From Levilactobacillus lanxiensis (GTDB lineage Bacteria; Bacillota; Bacilli; Lactobacillales; Lactobacillaceae): a stretch of 64,000 nucleotides of DNA. Location of the stretch: contig NZ_BOLN01000002.1 in assembly GCF_016861655.1 (NCBI RefSeq), positions 62,001-126,000 on the forward strand, in the 5' to 3' direction. Shown piece by piece: positions 51,711-58,821 of this stretch. Numbering within the stretch: position 1 is the stretch's first letter; the number at the start of each line of letters is the position of its first letter. A model generated the notes under the pieces. It was not told the DNA's origin. It made no database searches and saw only the letters and a list, made by a program, of their open reading frames with translations. Position numbers and translations under genes: made by a program.

Positions 51711-51730
51711 ACTTGATTAACATCAAACTT
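51711..51730 (+). repeat. Copy of the Rep-leader small ORF fragment
   Basis: ACTTGATTAACATCAAACTT is identical to 46569-46588. It is the only trace of a Rep operon beside cassette 2, as if that unit lost its Rep gene. Confidence 0.7.
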
Positions 51731-51784
51731 CTCACCGCTGTCAAATCTGACGGTGACATCCCCTGCTCACACTTCAACGTCAGG

Positions 51785-51846
51785 TCCCCCGGATCACGAC
51801 ACTACAAAACCATCCGCATAATTAGTAGTGTCGTGATCCGGAGGAC
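51785..51846. repeat. Long inverted repeat at the end of the cassette 2 surface gene
   Basis: CCGGATCACGACACTAC (51789-51805) and its exact complement (51825-51841), extendable by GTCC/GGAC with one mismatch. The right arm is inside the coding end and the stop codon lies in the loop-proximal part. No T-run. Confidence 0.8.
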
Positions 51847-53249
51847 TTGAGCTTACCCGTGCTCTTTGGGTACCCGTAAGCGGTGTTGACTACGGGCCAT
51901 TTTAAGCTGGCCACCATACTTGGGTGTTTGTCCATCCAAGTCCCCATGTTACCGGTAATGTGGAAAGTAATCTTCTTGTTCTTGCCGTCTAGCTTGTTAT
52001 TGTTCAAGGTAGCCTTAAACTTGTGCGTCGAATTAACGTCAGCCACTGAATTATGCGAGAAGTTCGTGACAGCGGAAATCTTGGTTACCGTAAACCGCTT
52101 AGGAAGGGTATCTGTGATGTAAGCCCCCTTCTTTGCGGAGACCGTGGCGTTCACGTTGTAAACCATGGTGTCATTCTTATCTTTCAACGTGTTGGCCGTA
52201 GAGGTCTTGCCGTTATAGGTAATGGACTTGGAGATGGTAGATTTCTTTTTCTTGTTGCTGACCTTAATATTGGCATCAGAAAGAATGAATTCATCGTTTC
52301 CCTGAGAGTGACCACCAACTAAGAAAGAGATGGTCTTGGCACCAGAAGCTGCCTTGTAAACCGCAATTGCCCCAGTATAATGCAAACCTGCACGAAGGTC
52401 GCGATTAGTAGCAGCAGGATAAGTCCAAAAGCTGTGGATGTATTGATGAACTTGAGGTCGTTCTATTTCAATTCCTGAACTTGGATTATACCCCCACGTC
52501 TTGCCTGTCTTCTTATCCTTATTATCCAGATAAGCCTTAGTTGGAAAATCCCATGTACCACTGTCTTTATCCATGTGGAAGTATCCTTGATTGGCATCAT
52601 GGTTGTTTAAGAACGTTTGTTTACCAGTAAGGTCACTGTACGGATTCCAGCTATCAACGTCTGAAATCTTCTTAACATACTGGCCAAAAGACTGTTGAAT
52701 AACGCCATCAGCAGCAAGCTTCTCAGGTTCCAAATCTGAAAAGGCTACCCCAATGGAATCGTCATTCCACTTAACCTGAGTATTTGTGCCGTGATAATAG
52801 AAAGACAACTGCACTTTCATGGTACGTCCGGCTCTACCCCCACCATTCATGTTAATGGAAATACCGTGATCTTTCTTGTAACCAACCATGGTAATTCGGG
52901 AAGATAGGTCGTACAGTTTTACTTTCATGTCTACCGCTTTACCAGTATTCTGGTCTTCCCCGATATAGGTGTACTTAAATACGGTAGGACTGCTTCGACT
53001 ATAAAAATGTGGGTCGCCGCCTAGACCACTTGTCACAGGTGAACCACCGGAAACCTTTGTAATCACTGTCGTGTGCTTAGTACCATTACTGCTACCTGTG
53101 TTAATCTTCGGTGAAAAAGTGACCGTGGGAAAATCCTCTTGATGCCCATCGATAGCTTTAGCAGTCATTCCCTTACTTAGCGTTACTCCCATAGTAGTTA
53201 AGGCAACTAAAGTTAATGTTGCATACTTAAATTTCTTAGATAATTTCAT
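51822..53249 (-). CDS. Secreted isopeptide-domain surface protein (cassette 2)
   Basis: A 475-residue exported protein: signal peptide about 1-31, a beta-rich head with RSSPTVFKYTYIGEDQNTGK-type repeats of the family, and an isopeptide-forming domain at about 340-460. It shares the domain and signal region with the protein at 47573, while heads differ, as expected for diversified adhesins. The C-terminus ends KSSGSRHY inside the inverted repeat at 51789-51841, without LPxTG, so it may also be shortened. ATG 53249 has GGGGTG. Confidence 0.78.
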   Translation of the reverse strand: MKLSKKFKYATLTLVALTTMGVTLSKGMTAKAIDGHQEDFPTVTFSPKINTGSSNGTKHTTVITKVSGGSPVTSGLGGDPHFYSRSSPTVFKYTYIGEDQNTGKAVDMKVKLYDLSSRITMVGYKKDHGISINMNGGGRAGRTMKVQLSFYYHGTNTQVKWNDDSIGVAFSDLEPEKLAADGVIQQSFGQYVKKISDVDSWNPYSDLTGKQTFLNNHDANQGYFHMDKDSGTWDFPTKAYLDNKDKKTGKTWGYNPSSGIEIERPQVHQYIHSFWTYPAATNRDLRAGLHYTGAIAVYKAASGAKTISFLVGGHSQGNDEFILSDANIKVSNKKKKSTISKSITYNGKTSTANTLKDKNDTMVYNVNATVSAKKGAYITDTLPKRFTVTKISAVTNFSHNSVADVNSTHKFKATLNNNKLDGKNKKITFHITGNMGTWMDKHPSMVASLKWPVVNTAYGYPKSTGKLKSSGSRHY

Positions 53250-53263
53250 GTTAAGGTTCACCC

Positions 53264-54100
53264 CTATTCGTTATTTACATGTTTACGTTGACGCAACCAC
53301 AGTGCTAATGCCGTACCCCCGAGGCCCAGAATGCCAAGGAGTCCAATGATAGCAAGTAAGACTGTTTGATTGCTGTCTTCACCTGTACCAGGTAGGTTCC
53401 CCTTCTTGGAATGGGACTTAGCTACAGTCGTTGGGGTAGATGTATTACTTGAACCCGTAGTTGTACCAGCATTACCTGGAGCGTTCACAGATTCTTTACT
53501 AAACTCGCTGGTGCTATGACTGTTTGGCTTCGTAGAAGATGAATTTACAGTAGAAGAACCTGAGTTACCATTGGAATCAGTGTTGCTATCAGTAGAATGA
53601 CTACCACCGTTTTCATCTTGGACCGTGGATTCTTCATACTCATGGGCATCTTGGGTATCAGCTACCGGATTGGTGCTACTTGAGTCATCTTCAATACCAG
53701 TACCACCCTTGTTATCCCCAGCTTCAGCTGCTTCCTCATCATTGCTATCCTTTTTGATAGATCCATCGCTGTTGTATCCTTCTCTGTACTGGTTCAAGGC
53801 AAGACTATATGACTGCAAGTTATCTACTGTTGCCTTATCGTCCTTCAAGGATGTCTGTGCTCCCTTGTATACTTCCTGTAGGCCACTATCTTTGGGATTC
53901 TTTGCCGCAATATCCTTGAAATAATTCACTGCATTCTGCAAATCCGCTTTTGCTTCAGCAACCGTCTGCGTTTTCATCTTTGCTGCTTGCGCTGTGGCAA
54001 TACCGACTTGTGGAAGAACAGTTTCAGTACCCCCAATAGCTATAACAGCCACACCAGTCAGCATCAACCCAGTTAATTTCTTCTTACTCATACTTGCCAT
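53264..54100 (-). CDS. LPxTG-anchored Ser/Asp-rich surface protein (cassette 2)
   Basis: A 278-residue precursor: signal peptide with cleavage near AQA, an alpha-helical head of about 100 residues (VAEAKADLQNAVNYFKDIA...), an acidic/Ser-rich stalk and LPGTG about 35 residues from the end, followed by a hydrophobic helix and RQRKHVNNE. The stalk and anchor are almost identical to the protein at 48832. Cell-wall displayed by sortase. ATG 54100 follows AAAGG. Confidence 0.85.
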   Translation of the reverse strand: MASMSKKKLTGLMLTGVAVIAIGGTETVLPQVGIATAQAAKMKTQTVAEAKADLQNAVNYFKDIAAKNPKDSGLQEVYKGAQTSLKDDKATVDNLQSYSLALNQYREGYNSDGSIKKDSNDEEAAEAGDNKGGTGIEDDSSSTNPVADTQDAHEYEESTVQDENGGSHSTDSNTDSNGNSGSSTVNSSSTKPNSHSTSEFSKESVNAPGNAGTTTGSSNTSTPTTVAKSHSKKGNLPGTGEDSNQTVLLAIIGLLGILGLGGTALALWLRQRKHVNNE

Positions 54101-54260
54101 ACCACTCGACACCTTTCCAATATTAGTTATGTAACCGAGTATTGCTTACACAAGAATTGACTTGTGATTGAACAAAGATTATCTGGATTGATGGCAATAA
54201 GTTAGATTGTGTCCTAACTGACAGTTTAGGTACAATTGTCGACAAAAAGGTAAAGACAAC

Positions 54261-54297
54261 AAAATACCAACCCAATTAAAGGTTGGTATTTATTATC
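54261..54297 (-). terminator. Terminator of the cassette 2 SH3-like gene
   Basis: AAATACCAACC/GGTTGGTATTT with T-rich flank on the minus strand, after the stop at 54324. Confidence 0.75.
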
Positions 54298-54323
54298 TAA
54301 TATTATTCAATTAATATTTCACG

Positions 54324-55151
54324 TTAATATTTTGCTGCATTGATATACTTATCAGCCACTTTAATACCATTTTTGATGTCCGTTTGAGTAACTAGCCCTT
54401 TAGCATGCCCACTAGCGAAAGTCACTTTAATATCATTCGTATACCATTGATATTGAGTAGTATAATCTTGGTCTACCAAACGGTGAATATCTTTATGGGT
54501 ATAATTTTGCTTCTTACCCCAGGCGTCCCAGGCGTTAGGATGATTCTTTAAGATAGTACCCCACTGATTAATCTTGTCACGGAAAGTAGCGACGTTTTTA
54601 AGCCCCATGAAGTTGGAGTTAGATACAGCATCAGAGATAATCTTTACAGATACCTTATCCGAAGCTACAGAAGGATCTGAAGAAGTCTTCTTCAGCGGTG
54701 TAACATGTGTCTTCTTGGCAATTTTCACGTTAGTCGTTGGCGCAATGACCGTCTTGTTAGATACCTTGGTCACTTTCCCCTGCTTGCCCTTTAAGTTGCC
54801 TGTCCAAATCCAACCTTTAACTGAGCCTTTTGCGTTCTTGACATAACGGTAAGTAGCCGTTTTGCCAGTAGACTTCTTGACACGAACACTTTCAGTCGAA
54901 TAAAAGACATGAGTCTTTTTAGTCGTGACATGCTTTGTCAGATAACGATTCGAGTAAAGAACGATTCCCTGCTTGGGGTGAGCCTTCTTGAACGTACTCT
55001 TCTTATAGTGGGTGTTCTTCGTAATTTTGGTTACTCGTACGCCTGTGGTCTTAACGGCCTTGGCTGACGCATCGACAGTTATGGCAGCACCGCCCACAAA
55101 CAAGGCAACAGACAAAGCAGAAACGGCTTTGATTATCTGAGTCTTTTTCAT
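54324..55151 (-). CDS. Secreted protein with SH3/GW-like region (cassette 2)
   Basis: A 275-residue paralogue of the protein at 49905. The signal peptide and the Lys/Thr-rich SH3/GW-like segment are about 90 percent alike by eye, while the C-terminal part after about residue 150 is different (HPNAWDAWGKKQNYTHK). ATG 55151 has GGAGG; the frame is open further upstream. First secreted gene of cassette 2. Confidence 0.75.
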   Translation of the reverse strand: MKKTQIIKAVSALSVALFVGGAAITVDASAKAVKTTGVRVTKITKNTHYKKSTFKKAHPKQGIVLYSNRYLTKHVTTKKTHVFYSTESVRVKKSTGKTATYRYVKNAKGSVKGWIWTGNLKGKQGKVTKVSNKTVIAPTTNVKIAKKTHVTPLKKTSSDPSVASDKVSVKIISDAVSNSNFMGLKNVATFRDKINQWGTILKNHPNAWDAWGKKQNYTHKDIHRLVDQDYTTQYQWYTNDIKVTFASGHAKGLVTQTDIKNGIKVADKYINAAKY

Positions 55152-55293
55152 GCTAATTTCCTCCAAATTTAAGAAAATATTTTTGACATTGATTACATCT
55201 GACAAGCGACTGAGATCACTAGCGTTTTATGCTAGCTAGTGTTCGCTGTCAGGGCTTCATTGTTGCCGATGCCTAACTGGCCGTTTTGCTTAA

Positions 55294-55334
55294 CTCTATT
55301 TTAAAAGCACCGTTCCGGCGCTTTTAAAATAGAG
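55294..55334. repeat. 19-bp palindrome upstream of cassette 2
   Basis: Arms CTCTATTTTAAAAGCACCG and CGGCGCTTTTAAAATAGAG (one A-C mismatch), loop TTC. The pair at arm position 6 is T-A here and G-C in the copy at 50813-50853. Confidence 0.85.
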
Positions 55335-55385
55335 CCACGGAGATAATTGCAACAACGACCTCTCCGGTCATCAAGGCTTAATCTG

Positions 55386-55991
55386 TTAAGCCTTGATTTC
55401 TTTCAGATGCCAGGCGGCGTCATGTTCTACTTTTGTAACATCTGTCAAATTATCTAAACAATCTGTATCCTTGCGAAGTGGATGTCCACCATATTTTTTA
55501 TTTTCATTTCCCACCAGACTGATAACATGCATATTGTCATAAAGACTGGTATTTCCAATCATATCCATCAACTCTACATACGAACTTTGCAAAGCCTTAC
55601 ACAATTCATCTGAACCTTTAACATTGCTTAAGTCTCCCGTAGCAACCAGAAGTTCAGCTTCATCACTAGCATTATCTATAATACTTTTAACGACCTTAAC
55701 GTTTTTACTTTTCTGTTCATTGATTTCATGAATATACTTATCTAAATCGGAAGTAGCCACCACAGGTGTTACATTCACGATAATCATTTTTTTGTAATTC
55801 TTAGCAACATGATCTACCAATCGTTGAATAGTTGAATCCATTTCATATTCATCCCCAACACTGGGGTTTTCCATTAGAACAATTAAGTCTTGCTCTTTGT
55901 CAGAATCAACTGCACTAATCTCCAACGAATACCGACAATTCATACGGTTGATATCAGTAACTTTATAGTTCTCTGGATAAGATTTAATCAT
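55386..55991 (-). CDS. DUF1643-domain protein
   Basis: A 201-residue cytoplasmic protein. CRYSLEISAV, LIVLMENPSVGDEYEMDSTIQRLVDH-type segment (about 15-55) and KYGGHPLRK near the end are the landmarks of DUF1643, a family of unknown function often carried on mobile elements and plasmids. ATG 55991 has GAAGGAG; a GTG three codons earlier is too close. It lies between cassette 2 and the decayed XRE gene, with no counterpart in cassette 1. Low GC compared with the flanks. Confidence 0.75.
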   Translation of the reverse strand: MIKSYPENYKVTDINRMNCRYSLEISAVDSDKEQDLIVLMENPSVGDEYEMDSTIQRLVDHVAKNYKKMIIVNVTPVVATSDLDKYIHEINEQKSKNVKVVKSIIDNASDEAELLVATGDLSNVKGSDELCKALQSSYVELMDMIGNTSLYDNMHVISLVGNENKKYGGHPLRKDTDCLDNLTDVTKVEHDAAWHLKEIKA

Positions 55992-56074
55992 GCTAAGCAC
56001 TCCTTCAGAATATCCTCAAAACCTCACAAAAAATTTACCAGTTTTTAAAATTTGTTGTTCACAAGTTTAATTTT

Positions 56075-56095
56075 ACGTCTCTAAAATAGAGACGT
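56075..56095. promoter_or_regulatory. Palindromic XRE-type operator
   Basis: ACGTCTCTA-AAA-TAGAGACGT, a perfect dyad. The surrounding bases (GTTCACAAG.TTAATTTTAC) match 51018-51037 upstream of the intact XRE gene. Confidence 0.6.
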
Positions 56096-56193
56096 CAATA
56101 GCGTTAATCTCTATATCTGCAATTAGTTATGAGATATATCCCTGTTTTGTCGCATTTTGTTGTGAAAAATGCAATGCAGTTTGTGCTGATAGT

Positions 56194-56325
56194 TGGTCCA
56201 AAACAGCCACCAAACTCGCGAGTCTACGAGATATGATGGCCCCTACACAGACAAAATTGATCAGCGTTCTTGGCTTGAATAAAACCTTCATGAGAATCCA
56301 TCAGGCCAAGATTACCGTCACATAA
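56194..56325 (+). pseudogene. Decayed XRE repressor gene
   Basis: The frame reads SKTATKLASLRDMMAPTQTK then LISVLGLNKTFMRIHQAKIT and stops. It aligns with MSKTLPERITDLREAKGITQ and onward of the XRE protein at 51150, but the start codon is TGG and the protein is cut after the HTH. It occupies the same position relative to cassette 2 as the intact gene does to cassette 1. Confidence 0.7.
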
Positions 56326-56485
56326 CTATCAAAGAGTTTTCCAGTTTTGAACGAAACGGATTCAAACAGATACCGCGAGACCAACACGTCTAAGCCAGCC
56401 AAATCCTATAAATCAAAAACTACCTTCCCATACAATCGGGCAGACAATTTATTTAACACCTTAATTTCTATGGCTACCCACACAA
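56326..56485. other. Spacer
   Basis: No gene could be supported between the XRE remnant and the terminator at 56486. Confidence 0.3.
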
Positions 56486-56529
56486 AAAGGCTTCCGACCA
56501 GTACATGTTGTACTGATCAGAAGCCTTCT
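56486..56529 (-). terminator. Terminator of the GNAT/phosphatase unit
   Basis: AAGGCTTC...CCAGTACATG..GTACTG...GAAGCCTT, with TTTTT on the minus strand. Confidence 0.85.
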
Positions 56530-56546
56530 TTAAGTATAATGTGTCT

Positions 56547-56981
56547 CTATTCCCCAGTATACTGCACCGTCTGATGCTGGATACCAGCCTCTTCAAATGC
56601 GTCACCGATGGGTTCAAAGCCCAATTCTTTGTAGAAATCCATGGCCGTCAACTGGGCGTCCAATTCGACGTGCGCCACGTCTGAGCGCTTGGCGTCGTGG
56701 ATGATCTGCTTGATCAATTCCGCTGCGTAGCCGTGCTTACGTTGATCAGCGACCGTGGCCACGCGTTGAATCTTCACGCGGTTCCCCGCCATCATATCAA
56801 TCCGTGCCGTCGTGACGGGTTCATCGTCCACGTACCCAACGTAGTGCATCTTGTCTTCGTCGGTCCCGTCCAGTTCCACCTTAGGGTCAATCCCCTGTTC
56901 TTCAATGAACACGTCCTTACGCATTTGCAGGGCGTCTTGGTATACGGGGTTCAATTTACCCCAAGCCATTCTAATTTCCAT
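56547..56981 (-). CDS. GNAT acetyltransferase, ElaA-like
   Basis: A 144-residue GNAT protein; RKDVFIEEQGID at about residue 21 is typical of the ElaA branch. The acetyl-CoA loop is VATVADQRKHGYAAELI (RKHGYA in place of the classical R/QxxGxG/A). I prefer ATG 56981 (MEIRMAW) with GGATGG spacing; ATG 56993 sits directly on the GAGG. It follows the phosphoglycerate-mutase-family gene, probably in the same transcript. Confidence 0.82.
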   Translation of the reverse strand: MEIRMAWGKLNPVYQDALQMRKDVFIEEQGIDPKVELDGTDEDKMHYVGYVDDEPVTTARIDMMAGNRVKIQRVATVADQRKHGYAAELIKQIIHDAKRSDVAHVELDAQLTAMDFYKELGFEPIGDAFEEAGIQHQTVQYTGE

Positions 56982-56999
56982 CAAACCATCCATCCTCGC

Positions 57000-57665
57000 T
57001 TAATCTTTTTGGTTGTAGCTTAATACTTGAATGTCGTCCGGCGTCAGCAGCAGCTTCGTGAGACTCCCATTCGCTGGCCGTTCACTCAGGTCATACTTGC
57101 CCTGACCGTAACGTTCCATCAGGCTCAGCAGCGTGTTGCCGTGGCTGACCATCAAGACGTTATCGCCGTCTTTCAAATCGGGGTTGTGGCGCATCAGGTT
57201 AAATCCTTGATCCACCCGCGCCCAGTACTCTTCGTTGTTTTCAGCTTGGCGGAACGGGTCGGCTTCCTTCAAGAAGTCCTTGGCCTTGCCAATCGAGTAT
57301 TTCTCTTCAATCGCCTTAAACGTCGGCACCCCATGCGGCGCACCCGCCACGTACCAGGCCTGTGCCATGTCGGTGCCTTCGTAGTACCCGTAGAACTCTT
57401 CGCGGAAGAAGGACGCCGTCGTCAGCTGAGCAGCCGGTGCCGAGTGGTTAGCGGCCAAAATGGCCTTGGCCGTCTGTTCAGCCCGCGTCGTGTCACTGCA
57501 GTAAGCTGCAGCGAATTGCACATCCTGCAGGCGTTTACCCGCATTCTCAGCGTCCGCGATACCCGCCTCAGTCAATGGTGAATTGCTCCAGCCTTGGAGT
57601 TTATTGTAGATATTAAAATACGTTTGCCCATGACGGACCACGTACAGCGTGAGTTGTTTCGTCAT
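57000..57665 (-). CDS. Histidine phosphatase (phosphoglycerate mutase family)
   Basis: A 221-residue enzyme with the phospho-His motif VRHGQT at about residue 9 and the second catalytic His in MVSHGNT at about 173. It resembles broad-specificity phosphatases of the GpmB/PhoE type rather than glycolytic Pgm. ATG 57665 has AAAGGTGTG. First gene of a two-gene unit with the GNAT gene. Confidence 0.9.
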   Translation of the reverse strand: MTKQLTLYVVRHGQTYFNIYNKLQGWSNSPLTEAGIADAENAGKRLQDVQFAAAYCSDTTRAEQTAKAILAANHSAPAAQLTTASFFREEFYGYYEGTDMAQAWYVAGAPHGVPTFKAIEEKYSIGKAKDFLKEADPFRQAENNEEYWARVDQGFNLMRHNPDLKDGDNVLMVSHGNTLLSLMERYGQGKYDLSERPANGSLTKLLLTPDDIQVLSYNQKD

Positions 57666-57805
57666 AGCTAGTCACACCTTTCATTTAAAATCTATCTCTA
57701 GTGTACCAAAGATACTGCGGTAGCGGTTACAATTTCGCAGTCTGACTTAAAGTTTTCCTAAACTTGCCCCCAAAACGGCCACAGCCCCCCGAACTTTGGT
57801 ACGCT

Positions 57806-58019
57806 TGGTTGAACGTCATTGGACTCGCCTCCGGGGCGGTGAAAACTGAGCCGGAACGCGGTGGGCGCCGCCTGGAGCCAAAAAGCGGTCTCCAGACTTA
57901 CTTTGAGCCGCACGGACCGCGTCTCAAAGATAGCAGTTCCCTAAGCGGTAAACCGCTAAGGGAACTCCCACGGCTGAGCTCATTTTCACCACCCCTGCGG
58001 CTGATACTGGTTCAACCCC
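57806..58019 (-). repeat. SIR copy 25, subtype B, complete
   Basis: Ends GGTTGAACGTCAT and CTGGTTCAACC. Arms CGGGGCGGTGAAAACTGAGC and its complement. The minus strand has GAGTTCCCTTAGCGG hairpin, CTATCTTTGAGACGCGG/GGCTCAAAGTA, TCTGGAGACCGC/GGCTCCAGG and GCCCACCGCG. The right end faces the phosphatase start. Confidence 0.9.
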
Positions 58020-58293
58020 GCACCAACATCGACGGACCTGTCCTTGTTGGATGGTTTTTCTGTGTCTTGGTCTGCTTTATCCGTTAAAGTCTGTATGATT
58101 GAGACATATGGTAATTGCGTCATGTAATTAATAGGACATATATAATAGAAGAAAAGTGATTAAATAACTAGTCTATTCGTCCTTATACACTAACCGTTTT
58201 ACCCATCATCATAACCCTGTTAGGTACTAGTTTCTACTATATCAGTTACACCCTCACAGCACACACCACCCCACGTCTCATACACCAGACAAC
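58020..58293. other. Spacer
   Basis: AT-rich, with TATATAAT near 58138 but no gene, before SIR copies 26 and 27. Confidence 0.35.
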
Positions 58294-58509
58294 GTTGCCG
58301 TGCCCCACTCGGTGTGCTGGAGCGGTTAGCCACCCTCCCTGTGTCGGTGGTCTTTGGTGAGTGATCTTCTCACCTTAGACCACGGCCGAGTTGGGAGAAT
58401 TACGGGTTTTGTAAGGCTCCCAACCGCCCTGAAGACCGCACCTCAGGCTTCAGGTCTGCCCCACAGGAAGGGAGGCTGACCAGTGGAAGCATACCGAGTG
58501 GGGCACAAC
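58294..58509 (+). repeat. SIR copy 26, subtype C
   Basis: Tips GTGCCCCACTCGGT and ACCGAGTGGGGCAC. The core has CCCTGTGTCGGTGGTCTTTGG, CTTAGACCACGGCCGA, GTTGGGAGA.../GGCTCCCAAC, CTGAAGACCGC/AGGCTTCAGG and CCCCACAGG. The right end points toward copy 27 and the LtaS gene. Confidence 0.88.
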
Positions 58510-58561
58510 CCCAACACAAAGTAACCCCCTAGTCCATCTACCATTAACTGACGGGAAGTCC

Positions 58562-58754
58562 GTCAGGTGGGCCGGAGGTGATCAGACAGAACCCCGTGTC
58601 GGTGGTTTTAGTCGAGCGTTCTTCTCGACTTAGACCACGGCCGAGCTTGTAGACTCACGGTCTTGGTGAGGCTTCAAGTCGCCCTGAAGACCGCATCTCA
58701 GGCTTCAGGTCTGCCCACGGGAGTGGCGTCTGGTCACCGGAGGCTCACCTGACC
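58562..58754 (+). repeat. SIR copy 27, subtype C
   Basis: Tips GTCAGGTG.GCCGGAGGTGA and TCACCGGAGGC.CACCTGAC. The core has CCGTGTCGGTGGTTTTAGTCGAG, CTCGACTTAGACCACGG, CTTGTAGACTC/GAGGCTTCAAG, CTGAAGACCGC/AGGCTTCAGG and CCCACGGG. The right end faces the LtaS promoter. Confidence 0.88.
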
Positions 58755-58821
58755 ACCCACCCCGGTCAGTTATATGGTAGAATGAGACTACTTTATCCGC
58801 ACACGAAGGAGCGAACGCACC

